From assembly GCA_958413765.1 (NCBI GenBank), contig CATYVH010000014.1, positions 1 to 42,639 on the forward strand: a stretch of DNA of 42,639 nt, read 5' to 3'. Source of the stretch: an uncultured Collinsella sp. (lineage in GTDB: Bacteria; Actinomycetota; Coriobacteriia; Coriobacteriales; Coriobacteriaceae). Below, in pieces: positions 32,328 through 39,017 of the stretch. Within the stretch, counting starts at the first letter, position 1, and each line of letters opens with the position of its first letter. Under the pieces are notes generated by a model. The model worked only from the letters and a program-made list of their open reading frames with translations. It had not been told where the DNA came from and searched no databases. The position numbers and the translations under genes were made by a program.

Positions 32328-34004
32328 ATGGCTGATTCTATGTTCCACCAGCCCGTTATGGGTCGTCGCGCCTTTGTTGGCGGCACCCTCGCTGCGAGCT
32401 CCATGGCTTTTCTTGCCGCGTGCGGCAAGAAGGGCGGCGACGCTTCCGGATCTGACTCCGGTTCGACGCTGAACTTCTACATTAACAACCCGGTCTGCAT
32501 CGACCCCTACAACGTCCAGGAGGATCAGGGCACTCAGGTCGAGTACCAGCTCTTCGACGCTCTGACGGAGTACGATAACGAGAAGGGCGAGATCGTTCCG
32601 CTGGCTTGCGAGTCCTTTGAGGCTAACGACGACGCCACCGAGTTCACCTTCAAGATCAAGAAGGCTAAGTTCCACAACGGTGACGACGTTACCTCCAAGT
32701 CCTTCAAGCTCGGCTGGGAGCGCCTGGTCAACACTAAGTCAGCCATCGCTACCGAGTATGGTCCTTCCGAGGTCTCCTACCACCTTTCCATGGTCGAGGG
32801 CTATGACGATCTGCTTGCCGGTAATGCTACCGAGCTGTCCGGCGTTACCTGCCCGGATGACGAGACCCTCGTCGTCAAGCTGACTTCCGCCTACGCCGAC
32901 TTCCCGTTCGTCGCCTCTCACCCGGCTCTGTCCCCGGTTCCCGAGTGCGCCGAGTCCGATGTCAAGAGCTTCTATCTTGCCCCGGTTGGTAACGGCCCGT
33001 TCATGATGGACGGCAAGTGGGAGGATGGTCAGGAGATCAACCTCAAGAAGTTTGACGATTACTATGGCGACAAGGCCAAGATCGACGCCATCCACTTCCA
33101 GGTCATCAAGGACGTGGAGACCGCTTACAAGGAGTTCCAGGCCGGCAACCTCGATGTCTGCGACGTTCCCGTTGCTCAGATCGACGCCGCCAAGAAGGAC
33201 CGCGGCGAGTCCAAGGATGGCTACACCATGGGTGATGGCGAGCGCATGCTGCTCGGCTCCGAGCCTTCCACGTACTATCTGACGTGCAACACCACGGCCG
33301 AGCCGTTCAACAACGCTGACCTGCGCAGGGGCATCTCCCTGGCTATCAACCGTGAGGCCATCTGCAAGACCATCTTCAAGGGCACCCGTACCCCCGCTGA
33401 CGGCATCGTTCCTCCGGGAATCGCCGGCTACAAGGAGGGCGCATGGGAGTTCTGCGCCTATGACGTCGACAAGGCTAACGAGTACCTCGACAAGGTCGCT
33501 CCCGCTGGCGCTAACGGCGATCGTGGCATCAATGTGACCCTGTCCTACAACCAGGACGGTGGCCACAAGGAGATCATGGAGTCCATCATCGGCGACCTCG
33601 CCAAGGTGGGCGTCACCGCCGTCTCCGAGACTCCCGAGTGGTCTGCCCTGCTCGAGCAGTATCAGAACTTCAACTATCAGTTCGGCCGTCTGGGCTGGAT
33701 CGCCGATTACCCGATCATGGACAACTTCCTGTACCCGCTGTTCCACTCCGACTCCCTCGGTGGCGACAACCGCTCCGGTTACAGCAACCCCGAGTTCGAC
33801 GCCAAGGTCGATGAGGCCCGTGCCACAGTTGACGACGACGAGCGCATCGCCAAGATGCAGGAGGCTGACGCTATGGTCGCCGCTGACTGCCCGGTTATCC
33901 CGGTGATGTTCTACACGCACACCATCGCTGGCTCCGACCGCGTCAAGTACCTCTACGTTGATCCGCAGAAGCACGCCGATCTGGGTACCGCTGAGCTCGC
34001 CTAA
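32328..34004 (+). CDS. oppA: Oligopeptide ABC transporter substrate-binding lipoprotein (OppA type)
   Basis: A 558-residue SBP family 5 lipoprotein. The N terminus has twin arginines (GRRAFVGGTLAASSMAFLAAC) leading to the lipobox LAAC, so it may be exported by Tat and lipid-anchored. The mature domain starts NFYINNPVCIDPYNVQEDQG and contains FTFKIKKAKFHNGDDVTSKS, LRRGISLAINREAICKTIF and a C-terminal VIPVMFYTHTIAGSD, as in OppA/DppA peptide-binding proteins. ATG 32328 has AAGGAGG 5 nt upstream. Strong codon bias suggests abundance. Two hairpins separate it from the permease genes. Peptide as ligand is inferred from family and operon. Confidence 0.88.
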   Translation: MADSMFHQPVMGRRAFVGGTLAASSMAFLAACGKKGGDASGSDSGSTLNFYINNPVCIDPYNVQEDQGTQVEYQLFDALTEYDNEKGEIVPLACESFEANDDATEFTFKIKKAKFHNGDDVTSKSFKLGWERLVNTKSAIATEYGPSEVSYHLSMVEGYDDLLAGNATELSGVTCPDDETLVVKLTSAYADFPFVASHPALSPVPECAESDVKSFYLAPVGNGPFMMDGKWEDGQEINLKKFDDYYGDKAKIDAIHFQVIKDVETAYKEFQAGNLDVCDVPVAQIDAAKKDRGESKDGYTMGDGERMLLGSEPSTYYLTCNTTAEPFNNADLRRGISLAINREAICKTIFKGTRTPADGIVPPGIAGYKEGAWEFCAYDVDKANEYLDKVAPAGANGDRGINVTLSYNQDGGHKEIMESIIGDLAKVGVTAVSETPEWSALLEQYQNFNYQFGRLGWIADYPIMDNFLYPLFHSDSLGGDNRSGYSNPEFDAKVDEARATVDDDERIAKMQEADAMVAADCPVIPVMFYTHTIAGSDRVKYLYVDPQKHADLGTAELA

Positions 34005-34019
34005 GAGTTTTTGCAGCTT

Positions 34020-34132
34020 CCATGAGGGTCAAGTATTTACGTAGACCTCATGGGAAACATACAGTTCTCCCTAACCTGGGGTAAACTGGCTGATGGTAAT
34101 TTTGGGATGCCGGTCTGGCGATCGGCATCCCA
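34020..34132 (+). terminator. Two hairpins between oppA and oppB
   Basis: First: CCATGAGGGTC (34020-34030) with GACCTCATGG (34044-34053), one bulged G. Second: TGGGATGCCG (34103-34112) with CGGCATCCCA (34123-34132), perfect 10 bp, followed by TTTAGG. U-tracts are poor, so partial termination or 3' protection of the oppA mRNA is more likely than full stop. Confidence 0.6.
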
Positions 34133-34162
34133 TTTAGGTTAATCCCTAGATAGGGGAGTGGT

Positions 34163-35200
34163 ATGGGTAAGTACATCGTTAAACGTGTGCTTCAGTTCAT
34201 CCCGGTATTTTTGGGCGTTACGTTGATTCTGTTCGCCCTCCAGAATATTGTGCCGGGAGACCCGATCAAGCTGATCGGTGGAGACAAGGCTCTGTCCCCC
34301 GAGGTAGAGCTTCAACTTCGCGTGCGCTATCACCTGGTCCAGGCGGACGAGGACGGCAACGCGATCCTTGACGAGAACGGCGATCCCGTTCCAACGTCGC
34401 TTGTGGACCAATACTTGAATTACATGAATGGTCTGCTTCATGGCGATCTGGGCAATTCGTATCAGCGCAAGCTGCCGGTTGCGGAAATCTTTGCCCAGAA
34501 GTATCCGTATACGGTTAAACTCGCCGCGTGCGCCATTGTGCTCGAGGCAATCATGGGCATCGGTGCGGGTATCATTTCGGCGGTAAAGCGCTATTCCTTC
34601 TGGGATATTTTGGTAACGCTCACCACGTCGATCCTCGTTGCTGTTCCTGCCTTCTGGCTCGGCATGCTGCTGCAGCTGTTCTTTGGCGTCATCCTTAAGG
34701 ATGCCACCGGCGGCGCTTTCTCCATGCCGATTTCGGGTGCCGGCGGCTCCAGCTCTCAGTATCAGGATTGGATGCACTATGTGCTTCCGACCATCACGCT
34801 GGCTTCGGTTTCGACCGCCTATGCTGCCCGCATCATGCGCTCGCAGCTACTCGACGTCATGAATCAGGATTACATCCGCACGGCAAAGGCCAAGGGTCTC
34901 TCCAATCGCGCGATCATCGTCAAGCATGCGCTTAAGAATGCACTCATCCCCGTTGTTACCTATATTGGTGTCGACTTCGGCGGCATGCTTTCGGGCGCCA
35001 TCCTGACCGAGACGGTCTTTAACTGGCCCGGTATCGGCTCTGAGGTCTACCGCGCCATTAGCATGCGCGACTGGCCCATCGTTATGGGCGGCGTTACGCT
35101 CATCGTTGTCGTCGTTATGGTGATCAACCTTCTCGTCGACATTAGCTATGCATTCCTCGACCCGCGTATCCGCCTCGGCGGTCCGTCGGATAAGGCCTAA
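34163..35200 (+). CDS. oppB: Oligopeptide ABC transporter permease OppB
   Basis: A 345-residue inner-membrane permease. It starts GKYIVKRVLQFIPVFLGVTL, the normal OppB/DppB first helix, followed by NIVPGDPIKL and a large outer loop that includes a hydrophilic insert (VQADEDGNAILDENGDPVPT) in the position of the DppB family loop. The EAA loop VMNQDYIRTAKAKGLSNRAI and the ending DISYAFLDPRIRLGG are intact. ATG 34163 has AGGGGAG 4 nt upstream. oppC begins 14 nt after its stop. Confidence 0.92.
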   Translation: MGKYIVKRVLQFIPVFLGVTLILFALQNIVPGDPIKLIGGDKALSPEVELQLRVRYHLVQADEDGNAILDENGDPVPTSLVDQYLNYMNGLLHGDLGNSYQRKLPVAEIFAQKYPYTVKLAACAIVLEAIMGIGAGIISAVKRYSFWDILVTLTTSILVAVPAFWLGMLLQLFFGVILKDATGGAFSMPISGAGGSSSQYQDWMHYVLPTITLASVSTAYAARIMRSQLLDVMNQDYIRTAKAKGLSNRAIIVKHALKNALIPVVTYIGVDFGGMLSGAILTETVFNWPGIGSEVYRAISMRDWPIVMGGVTLIVVVVMVINLLVDISYAFLDPRIRLGGPSDKA

Positions 35201-35214
35201 GGGAGGTACGTCTC

Positions 35215-36150
35215 ATGCAGGAAACTGATTCTCAGTCTCAGGAGCAGGCTACCGCCACCAAGGCCGCATCTGCTCCCGCCAAGTCCCGCACGCTGTGGGG
35301 CGACGCTTTCAAGCGTCTTCGCAAGAATAAGCTCGCCGTTATCGGTATCTGCTGGATTATCATCGTCGTTTTGGTTGCCTTGACCGCAGACCTGTGGGCT
35401 AAGCCCTGGCTCGGGTCGCCGACGGCTTCTGACTCGACGACCATGGCCGAGACTTCGCTGCTGGCTCCGTGTGCCGAGCACCCGTTTGGTACCGACGCCC
35501 TTGGCCGCGACATTCTCGTCCGAGTTATCTACGGCGCGCGCGTTTCGCTTTCCGTCGGTATTATGGCCACCGCCATCTCCACGGTGATCGGTCTGATCAT
35601 GGGCGCCCTGGCCGGTTTCTATGGCGGCATCTGGGATACGATCATCATGCGCTTCGCGGATATCTTCCTGGCGTTCCCGTACGTGCTGTTCGTTGTCGCC
35701 ATGATCGCCGTTATCGGCCGTGGTCTTCAGAATGTTTTCATCGCCATCGGTATTCTCGGCTGGCCCTCGATTGCCCGTGTCTTCCGATCCGCGATCCTGA
35801 CGGTCAAGGAAAACGACTATGTTGACGCTGCGCGCGCGATGGGTGCATCCGATGCGCGTATCGTGATGCGCCATATCTTCCCGAACTCCGTTGCTTCCAT
35901 CGTGGTCTACGCGACCATGAACATCGGTGGCGCCATTCTGACCGAGTCCGCTCTGTCCTTCCTCGGCATGGGCGTTATTCCGCCTACGCCTTCGTGGGGC
36001 TCCATGATTCAGGACGGTCAGCAGTATCTTCTGACTGCTCCCTGGATGATGATCATGCCCGGTCTGGCAATTCTCTCGACGGTGCTCGCCTTCACCCTGC
36101 TGGGTGACGGTCTGCGCGACGCCCTCGACGTCAAGATGAAGGACGCATAA
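35215..36150 (+). CDS. oppC: Oligopeptide ABC transporter permease OppC
   Basis: A 311-residue permease with an N-terminal charged tail rich in Gln/Ala (about 35 residues), a first helix (LAVIGICWIIIVVLVALTAD), the conserved HPFGTDALGRDILVRVIYGAR and the EAA loop VKENDYVDAARAMGASDARI. The C-terminal GLAILSTVLAFTLLGDGLRD and ALDVKMKD are typical of OppC/DppC. GGGAGG lies 8 nt before the ATG. Unlike the DppC-type subunit of the sialic acid cluster, it is not fused to an ATPase. Confidence 0.93.
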   Translation: MQETDSQSQEQATATKAASAPAKSRTLWGDAFKRLRKNKLAVIGICWIIIVVLVALTADLWAKPWLGSPTASDSTTMAETSLLAPCAEHPFGTDALGRDILVRVIYGARVSLSVGIMATAISTVIGLIMGALAGFYGGIWDTIIMRFADIFLAFPYVLFVVAMIAVIGRGLQNVFIAIGILGWPSIARVFRSAILTVKENDYVDAARAMGASDARIVMRHIFPNSVASIVVYATMNIGGAILTESALSFLGMGVIPPTPSWGSMIQDGQQYLLTAPWMMIMPGLAILSTVLAFTLLGDGLRDALDVKMKDA

Positions 36151-36152
36151 GG

Positions 36153-37244
36153 ATGAAGAAGAACAAGAACTATGTGGACCTGAAGGACCAGCCGGTTCCC
36201 GAGGGCCAGCATCTACTCGAGGTCGATGACCTTAAGATGTATTTCCATACCGAGGACGGCGTCGTTCGCGCTGTCGACGGTGTGTCCTACACGCTCGATC
36301 GCGGCGAGACCCTGGGCGTCGTCGGCGAGTCCGGCTCCGGTAAGTCCGTGACCGCCATGACCATCATGGGTCTTATCTCGATGCCTCCGGGAAAGATTGA
36401 GGGCGGCGACGTTCGCTATCGCGGCCGCTCCATCCTCGAGATGACCGAGGAAGAGATGCAGCACATTCGCGGTAACGACATCGCGATGATCTTCCAGGAT
36501 CCTATGACCTCCTTGAACCCGGTCTATAAGATCGGCAAGCAGGTGGGCGAGGGCCTTCGCCTGCACCGCGGCTACTCCAAGCAGGAGGCGCTCAAGCGCG
36601 CTACCGAGCTTTTGGACCTCGTGGGTATCCCCGAGCCCGAGAAGCGCGTCAATGAGTATCCGCACCAGTTCTCCGGCGGTATGCGTCAGCGCGTCATGAT
36701 TGCCATGGCCCTTGCCTGCGACCCCGATATTCTGATTGCGGACGAGCCTACGACTGCTCTTGACGTTACCATCCAGGCTCAGATTATTGAGCTTATGCAG
36801 GAAATGCAGGAGAAGAACGGCAACGCCATCATCATGATTACCCATGACCTGGGCGTCGTCGCCGATATGGCCGACAAGATCATGGTTATGTACGCCGGCC
36901 GTCCCGTCGAGTTCGGCACTGCTGAGGAAATCTTCTACGAGAGCCGCCATCCCTACACCTGGGGCCTTATTCGCTCCATCCCGGAGCAGGCTATCGATGA
37001 GAAGAAGCCGCTTACGCCGATTCATGGCAACCCGCCTTCGCTCATGAACCTGCCCGAGGGCTGCGTGTTCTCGCCTCGTTGCCCCTATGCGACCGATAAG
37101 TGCCGCAAGCAGCGCCCCGAGCGCGTTGTCACCGAGTCCGGTCACTATTCTGCGTGCCATTATTCCGGTGATCCCGAGTTCCTCAAGAACGCTCCTGAGA
37201 CGTCCCGTACGCGCAAGGATTCCAAGAAGGGAGGCGAGGCGTAA
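36153..37244 (+). CDS. oppD: Oligopeptide ABC transporter ATP-binding protein OppD
   Basis: A 363-residue ATPase with Walker A GESGSGKS (58-65), Q-loop MIFQDPMTSLNPV, signature FSGGMRQRVMIAMALA, Walker B ILIADEPTTALDVT and H-loop MITHDLGVV. The C-terminal oligopeptide-ABC extension keeps its cysteines, GCVFSPRCPYATDKC (Cys304, Cys310, Cys317), thought to hold a metal or Fe-S site. In this it contrasts with the fusion ATPase at 17100-19115. A Lys/Arg-rich tail ends the protein. It starts 2 nt after oppC, with AAGGA upstream, and its TAA abuts the oppF ATG. Confidence 0.94.
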   Translation: MKKNKNYVDLKDQPVPEGQHLLEVDDLKMYFHTEDGVVRAVDGVSYTLDRGETLGVVGESGSGKSVTAMTIMGLISMPPGKIEGGDVRYRGRSILEMTEEEMQHIRGNDIAMIFQDPMTSLNPVYKIGKQVGEGLRLHRGYSKQEALKRATELLDLVGIPEPEKRVNEYPHQFSGGMRQRVMIAMALACDPDILIADEPTTALDVTIQAQIIELMQEMQEKNGNAIIMITHDLGVVADMADKIMVMYAGRPVEFGTAEEIFYESRHPYTWGLIRSIPEQAIDEKKPLTPIHGNPPSLMNLPEGCVFSPRCPYATDKCRKQRPERVVTESGHYSACHYSGDPEFLKNAPETSRTRKDSKKGGEA

Positions 37245-38273
37245 ATGGCAGACAATAACGAGCGCACTCCGCTGCTGAAGGTCGAGCACCTCTCTAAGGA
37301 GTTCCCTGCAGAGTCCGGTATGTTCGCCAAGCGTTTTTCCAAGCGCGTCGTCTCTGCTGTAAATGACATCTCTTTTGAGATTTATCCTGGCGAGACCTTT
37401 GGTCTGGTTGGTGAGTCCGGTTGCGGTAAGTCCACGACGGGCCGCACCATCATGCGTCTGACCAAGCCGACCGCCGGTAAGGTGTTTTTCCAGGGCAAAG
37501 ACGTTGCCGAGATGAGCAAGCACGAGATCAAGGATATGCGTCGCGAGATGCAGTTCATCTTCCAGGATCCCTATGCTTCGCTGAATCCTCGTATGACCAT
37601 CGGCGAGATCGTCTCCGAGCCCATGACCATTCACGGTGTGGGTACCAAGGAGGAGCGTATCGAGCGTGTTCGCGAGCTCCTCGACGTCGTCGGACTCAAC
37701 CCCGAGCACATCAACCGCTATCCGCATGAGTTCTCGGGCGGCCAGCGTCAGCGTGTCGGCATTGCCCGCGCATTTGCTCTGAAACCCAAGCTGATTATCT
37801 GCGACGAGCCCGTTTCCGCTCTGGATGTTTCCATTCAGGCCCAGGTTTTGAACCTGCTTAAGGAACTGCAGGACAAGTTTGGTACGGCGTATCTCTTTAT
37901 CGCCCACGACCTGTCCGTCGTGCAGCACATCTCCGATCGCGTTGCCGTTATGTATCTGGGTAAGATGGTCGAGGTTTCGGATTGGAAGACGCTCTATAGC
38001 GAGCCTCACCATCCGTACACGCAGTCGCTGCTGTCTGCCGTGCCGGTACCCGATCCGGATATCCAGAAGACCCGTAAGCGCATCATCCTTGCCGGCGATC
38101 CGCCGTCACCGCTGGATCCGCCGACTGGTTGTCGTTTCCACACCCGCTGCCCGATTGCGCAGGGCGTCTGCTCCGAGAAGCTTCCCGAGTTTAAGGAAGT
38201 TGCACCGGGTCACTGCTGCGCCTGCCACTTCGCCGAGCCGTTCCCGATCAAGGAATCGCACATCGACCTGTAG
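37245..38273 (+). CDS. oppF: Oligopeptide ABC transporter ATP-binding protein OppF
   Basis: A 342-residue partner ATPase. Walker A GESGCGKSTT, Q-loop FIFQDPYASLNPRM, signature FSGGQRQRVGIARAFA, Walker B LIICDEPVSALDVS and H-loop FIAHDLSVV are complete. As usual for OppF, a variable insert after the first strand (SGMFAKRFSKRVVSAVNDIS) precedes Walker A. The C-terminal extension has GCRFHTRCPIAQGVC and a later CCACH. The ATG follows the oppD stop directly, with GGGAGG about 10 nt upstream. It is the last opp gene; a ~600-bp palindrome-rich region follows. Confidence 0.94.
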   Translation: MADNNERTPLLKVEHLSKEFPAESGMFAKRFSKRVVSAVNDISFEIYPGETFGLVGESGCGKSTTGRTIMRLTKPTAGKVFFQGKDVAEMSKHEIKDMRREMQFIFQDPYASLNPRMTIGEIVSEPMTIHGVGTKEERIERVRELLDVVGLNPEHINRYPHEFSGGQRQRVGIARAFALKPKLIICDEPVSALDVSIQAQVLNLLKELQDKFGTAYLFIAHDLSVVQHISDRVAVMYLGKMVEVSDWKTLYSEPHHPYTQSLLSAVPVPDPDIQKTRKRIILAGDPPSPLDPPTGCRFHTRCPIAQGVCSEKLPEFKEVAPGHCCACHFAEPFPIKESHIDL

Positions 38274-38287
38274 TCGGCTGTTTGTCC

Positions 38288-38419
38288 GGGCCCGTGCTGG
38301 ACTTAGTTTTCAGAACGTCCTCGACCATGGAAACCCCCTTATCCTGCTCCTTCGGAGCTGTGGATAAGGGGGTTTCCTGGTCTGTGGAATGTTCTGAAAA
38401 CTAAGTCCAGCACGGGCCC
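38288..38419. repeat. 132-bp nested palindrome (29-bp perfect outer arms)
   Basis: The outer arms 38288-38316 and 38391-38419 are perfect 29-bp reverse complements (starting GGGCCCGTGCTGGACTTAGT). Inside them 38329-38344 and 38362-38377 are perfect 16-bp complements (GGAAACCCCCTTATCC), extended by ACCA/TGGT across a one-base bulge, and the tip is GCTCC-TTC-GGAGC (38346-38358). No open frame fits inside and no target-site duplication is obvious. It begins 15 bp after the oppF stop and could terminate transcription in both directions, but it is far larger than the terminators elsewhere here. A MITE-like mobile element or an RNase III-type substrate are alternatives. Confidence 0.8.
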
Positions 38420-38483
38420 TGTGTTACCACTGTAGAGGGGTGAGATTCCTTGATCGCTCACTTAATCTAATAGGAAATTGAGC

Positions 38484-38538
38484 GAGGCCGGAGCTTTTGC
38501 TCCGGCCTCCCCATATAAGGGCTCGGCAAAGCCGAGCC
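38484..38538. repeat. Two adjacent GC-rich hairpins
   Basis: GAGGCCGGAGC (38484-38494), TTTT loop, GCTCCGGCCTC (38499-38509): perfect 11 bp. Then GGCTCGGC (38520-38527), AAA loop, GCCGAGCC (38531-38538): perfect 8 bp. Neither has a T-run after it. They lie between the two giant palindromes. Confidence 0.65.
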
Positions 38539-38599
38539 ACCAAATTTGCATCAGCCCCCAGAACATGTTTGAGAACAGTGCTTGGAGTACGTGCCCCTA

Positions 38600-38724
38600 G
38601 GGCAGGAATGAGGTTGCTTTCCAACGCATTCCGCAGGGGGCGGCATTATTTTGTAGCGCGAAGCGCGGATCAAAATAATGCTGCATGCCCGAGGACGCGT
38701 TGGAAAGCAACCTCATTCCTGCCC
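38600..38724. repeat. 125-bp nested palindrome (28-bp perfect outer arms)
   Basis: The outer arms 38600-38627 and 38697-38724 are perfect 28-bp complements (starting GGGCAGGAATGAGGTTGCTT). The inner arms GCATTATTTTG (38643-38653) and CAAAATAATGC (38671-38681) are perfect, and the tip is GCGC-GAA-GCGC (38656-38666). Design and size match the element at 38288-38419, but the sequence is unrelated. No coding frame of note. It ends 39 bp before the tRNA-Leu promoter region. Confidence 0.8.
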
Positions 38725-38762
38725 GAACAGGTCAGTCTACCTGCGCATTTACAAATTAGTAA

Positions 38763-38811
38763 ACTTTTTTCAAAAAAGTGCTTGCACAGTTCTCGAATCA
38801 TAGGTTATTAT
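38763..38811 (+). promoter_or_regulatory. tRNA-Leu promoter with upstream A/T dyad
   Basis: TTGCAC (38782-38787) and TATTAT (38806-38811) with an 18-bp spacer form a sigma-70-type promoter. Directly upstream is the dyad ACTTTTTT-C-AAAAAAGT (38763-38779), probably an UP-type element. The same layout recurs before the tRNA-Gly at 42294. About 57 bp separate the -10 from the mature tRNA. Confidence 0.75.
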
Positions 38812-38868
38812 CTTCCTCGTTGAACGCGCGGGTCCAACAAAACAAACCGCGAATCAACAACATAGCAT

Positions 38869-38958
38869 GTCGGAGTGGCGGAATTGGCAGACGCGCTAGC
38901 TTGAGGTGCTAGTGACCGTTTTTTGGTCATGCGGGTTCAAGTCCCGCCTCCGACACCA
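38869..38958 (+). tRNA. tRNA-Leu (anticodon GAG)
   Basis: Acceptor arms GTCGGAG (38869-38875) and CTCCGAC (38948-38954) pair fully, with discriminator A and an encoded CCA to 38958. Anticodon stem CTAGC/GCTAG encloses the loop TTGAGGT, so the anticodon is GAG (38903-38905), reading CUC/CUU. The long variable arm TGACC-GTTTTTT-GGTCA marks class II tRNA, and GGTTCAAGTCC is the T arm. Confidence 0.95.
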
Positions 38959-38969
38959 TCGCATTTGAG

Positions 38970-38992
38970 AAGCCTCTTCGGAGGCTTTTTTG
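38970..38992 (+). terminator. Terminator after tRNA-Leu
   Basis: AAGCCTC (38970-38976), TTCG tetraloop, GAGGCTT (38981-38987) and a T-run. Canonical and compact. Confidence 0.9.
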
Positions 38993-39017
38993 TTACCGAT
39001 AGACGGTGAGGTTCACG

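Noticed and set aside
36213..38012. Minus-strand frame (599 codons) opposite oppD and oppF
   Set aside because: Shadow of two complete ATPase genes; low-complexity Leu/Gly/His composition.
38288..38724. CRISPR array
   Set aside because: The repeats are inverted arms of two unrelated palindromes, not direct repeats with regular spacers, and no cas gene is near.
38497..38823. Possible 108-residue gene in the palindrome region
   Set aside because: It runs through a hairpin, the complete 125-bp palindrome and the tRNA-Leu promoter; no ribosome site; Arg/Ser/Ala-rich composition.
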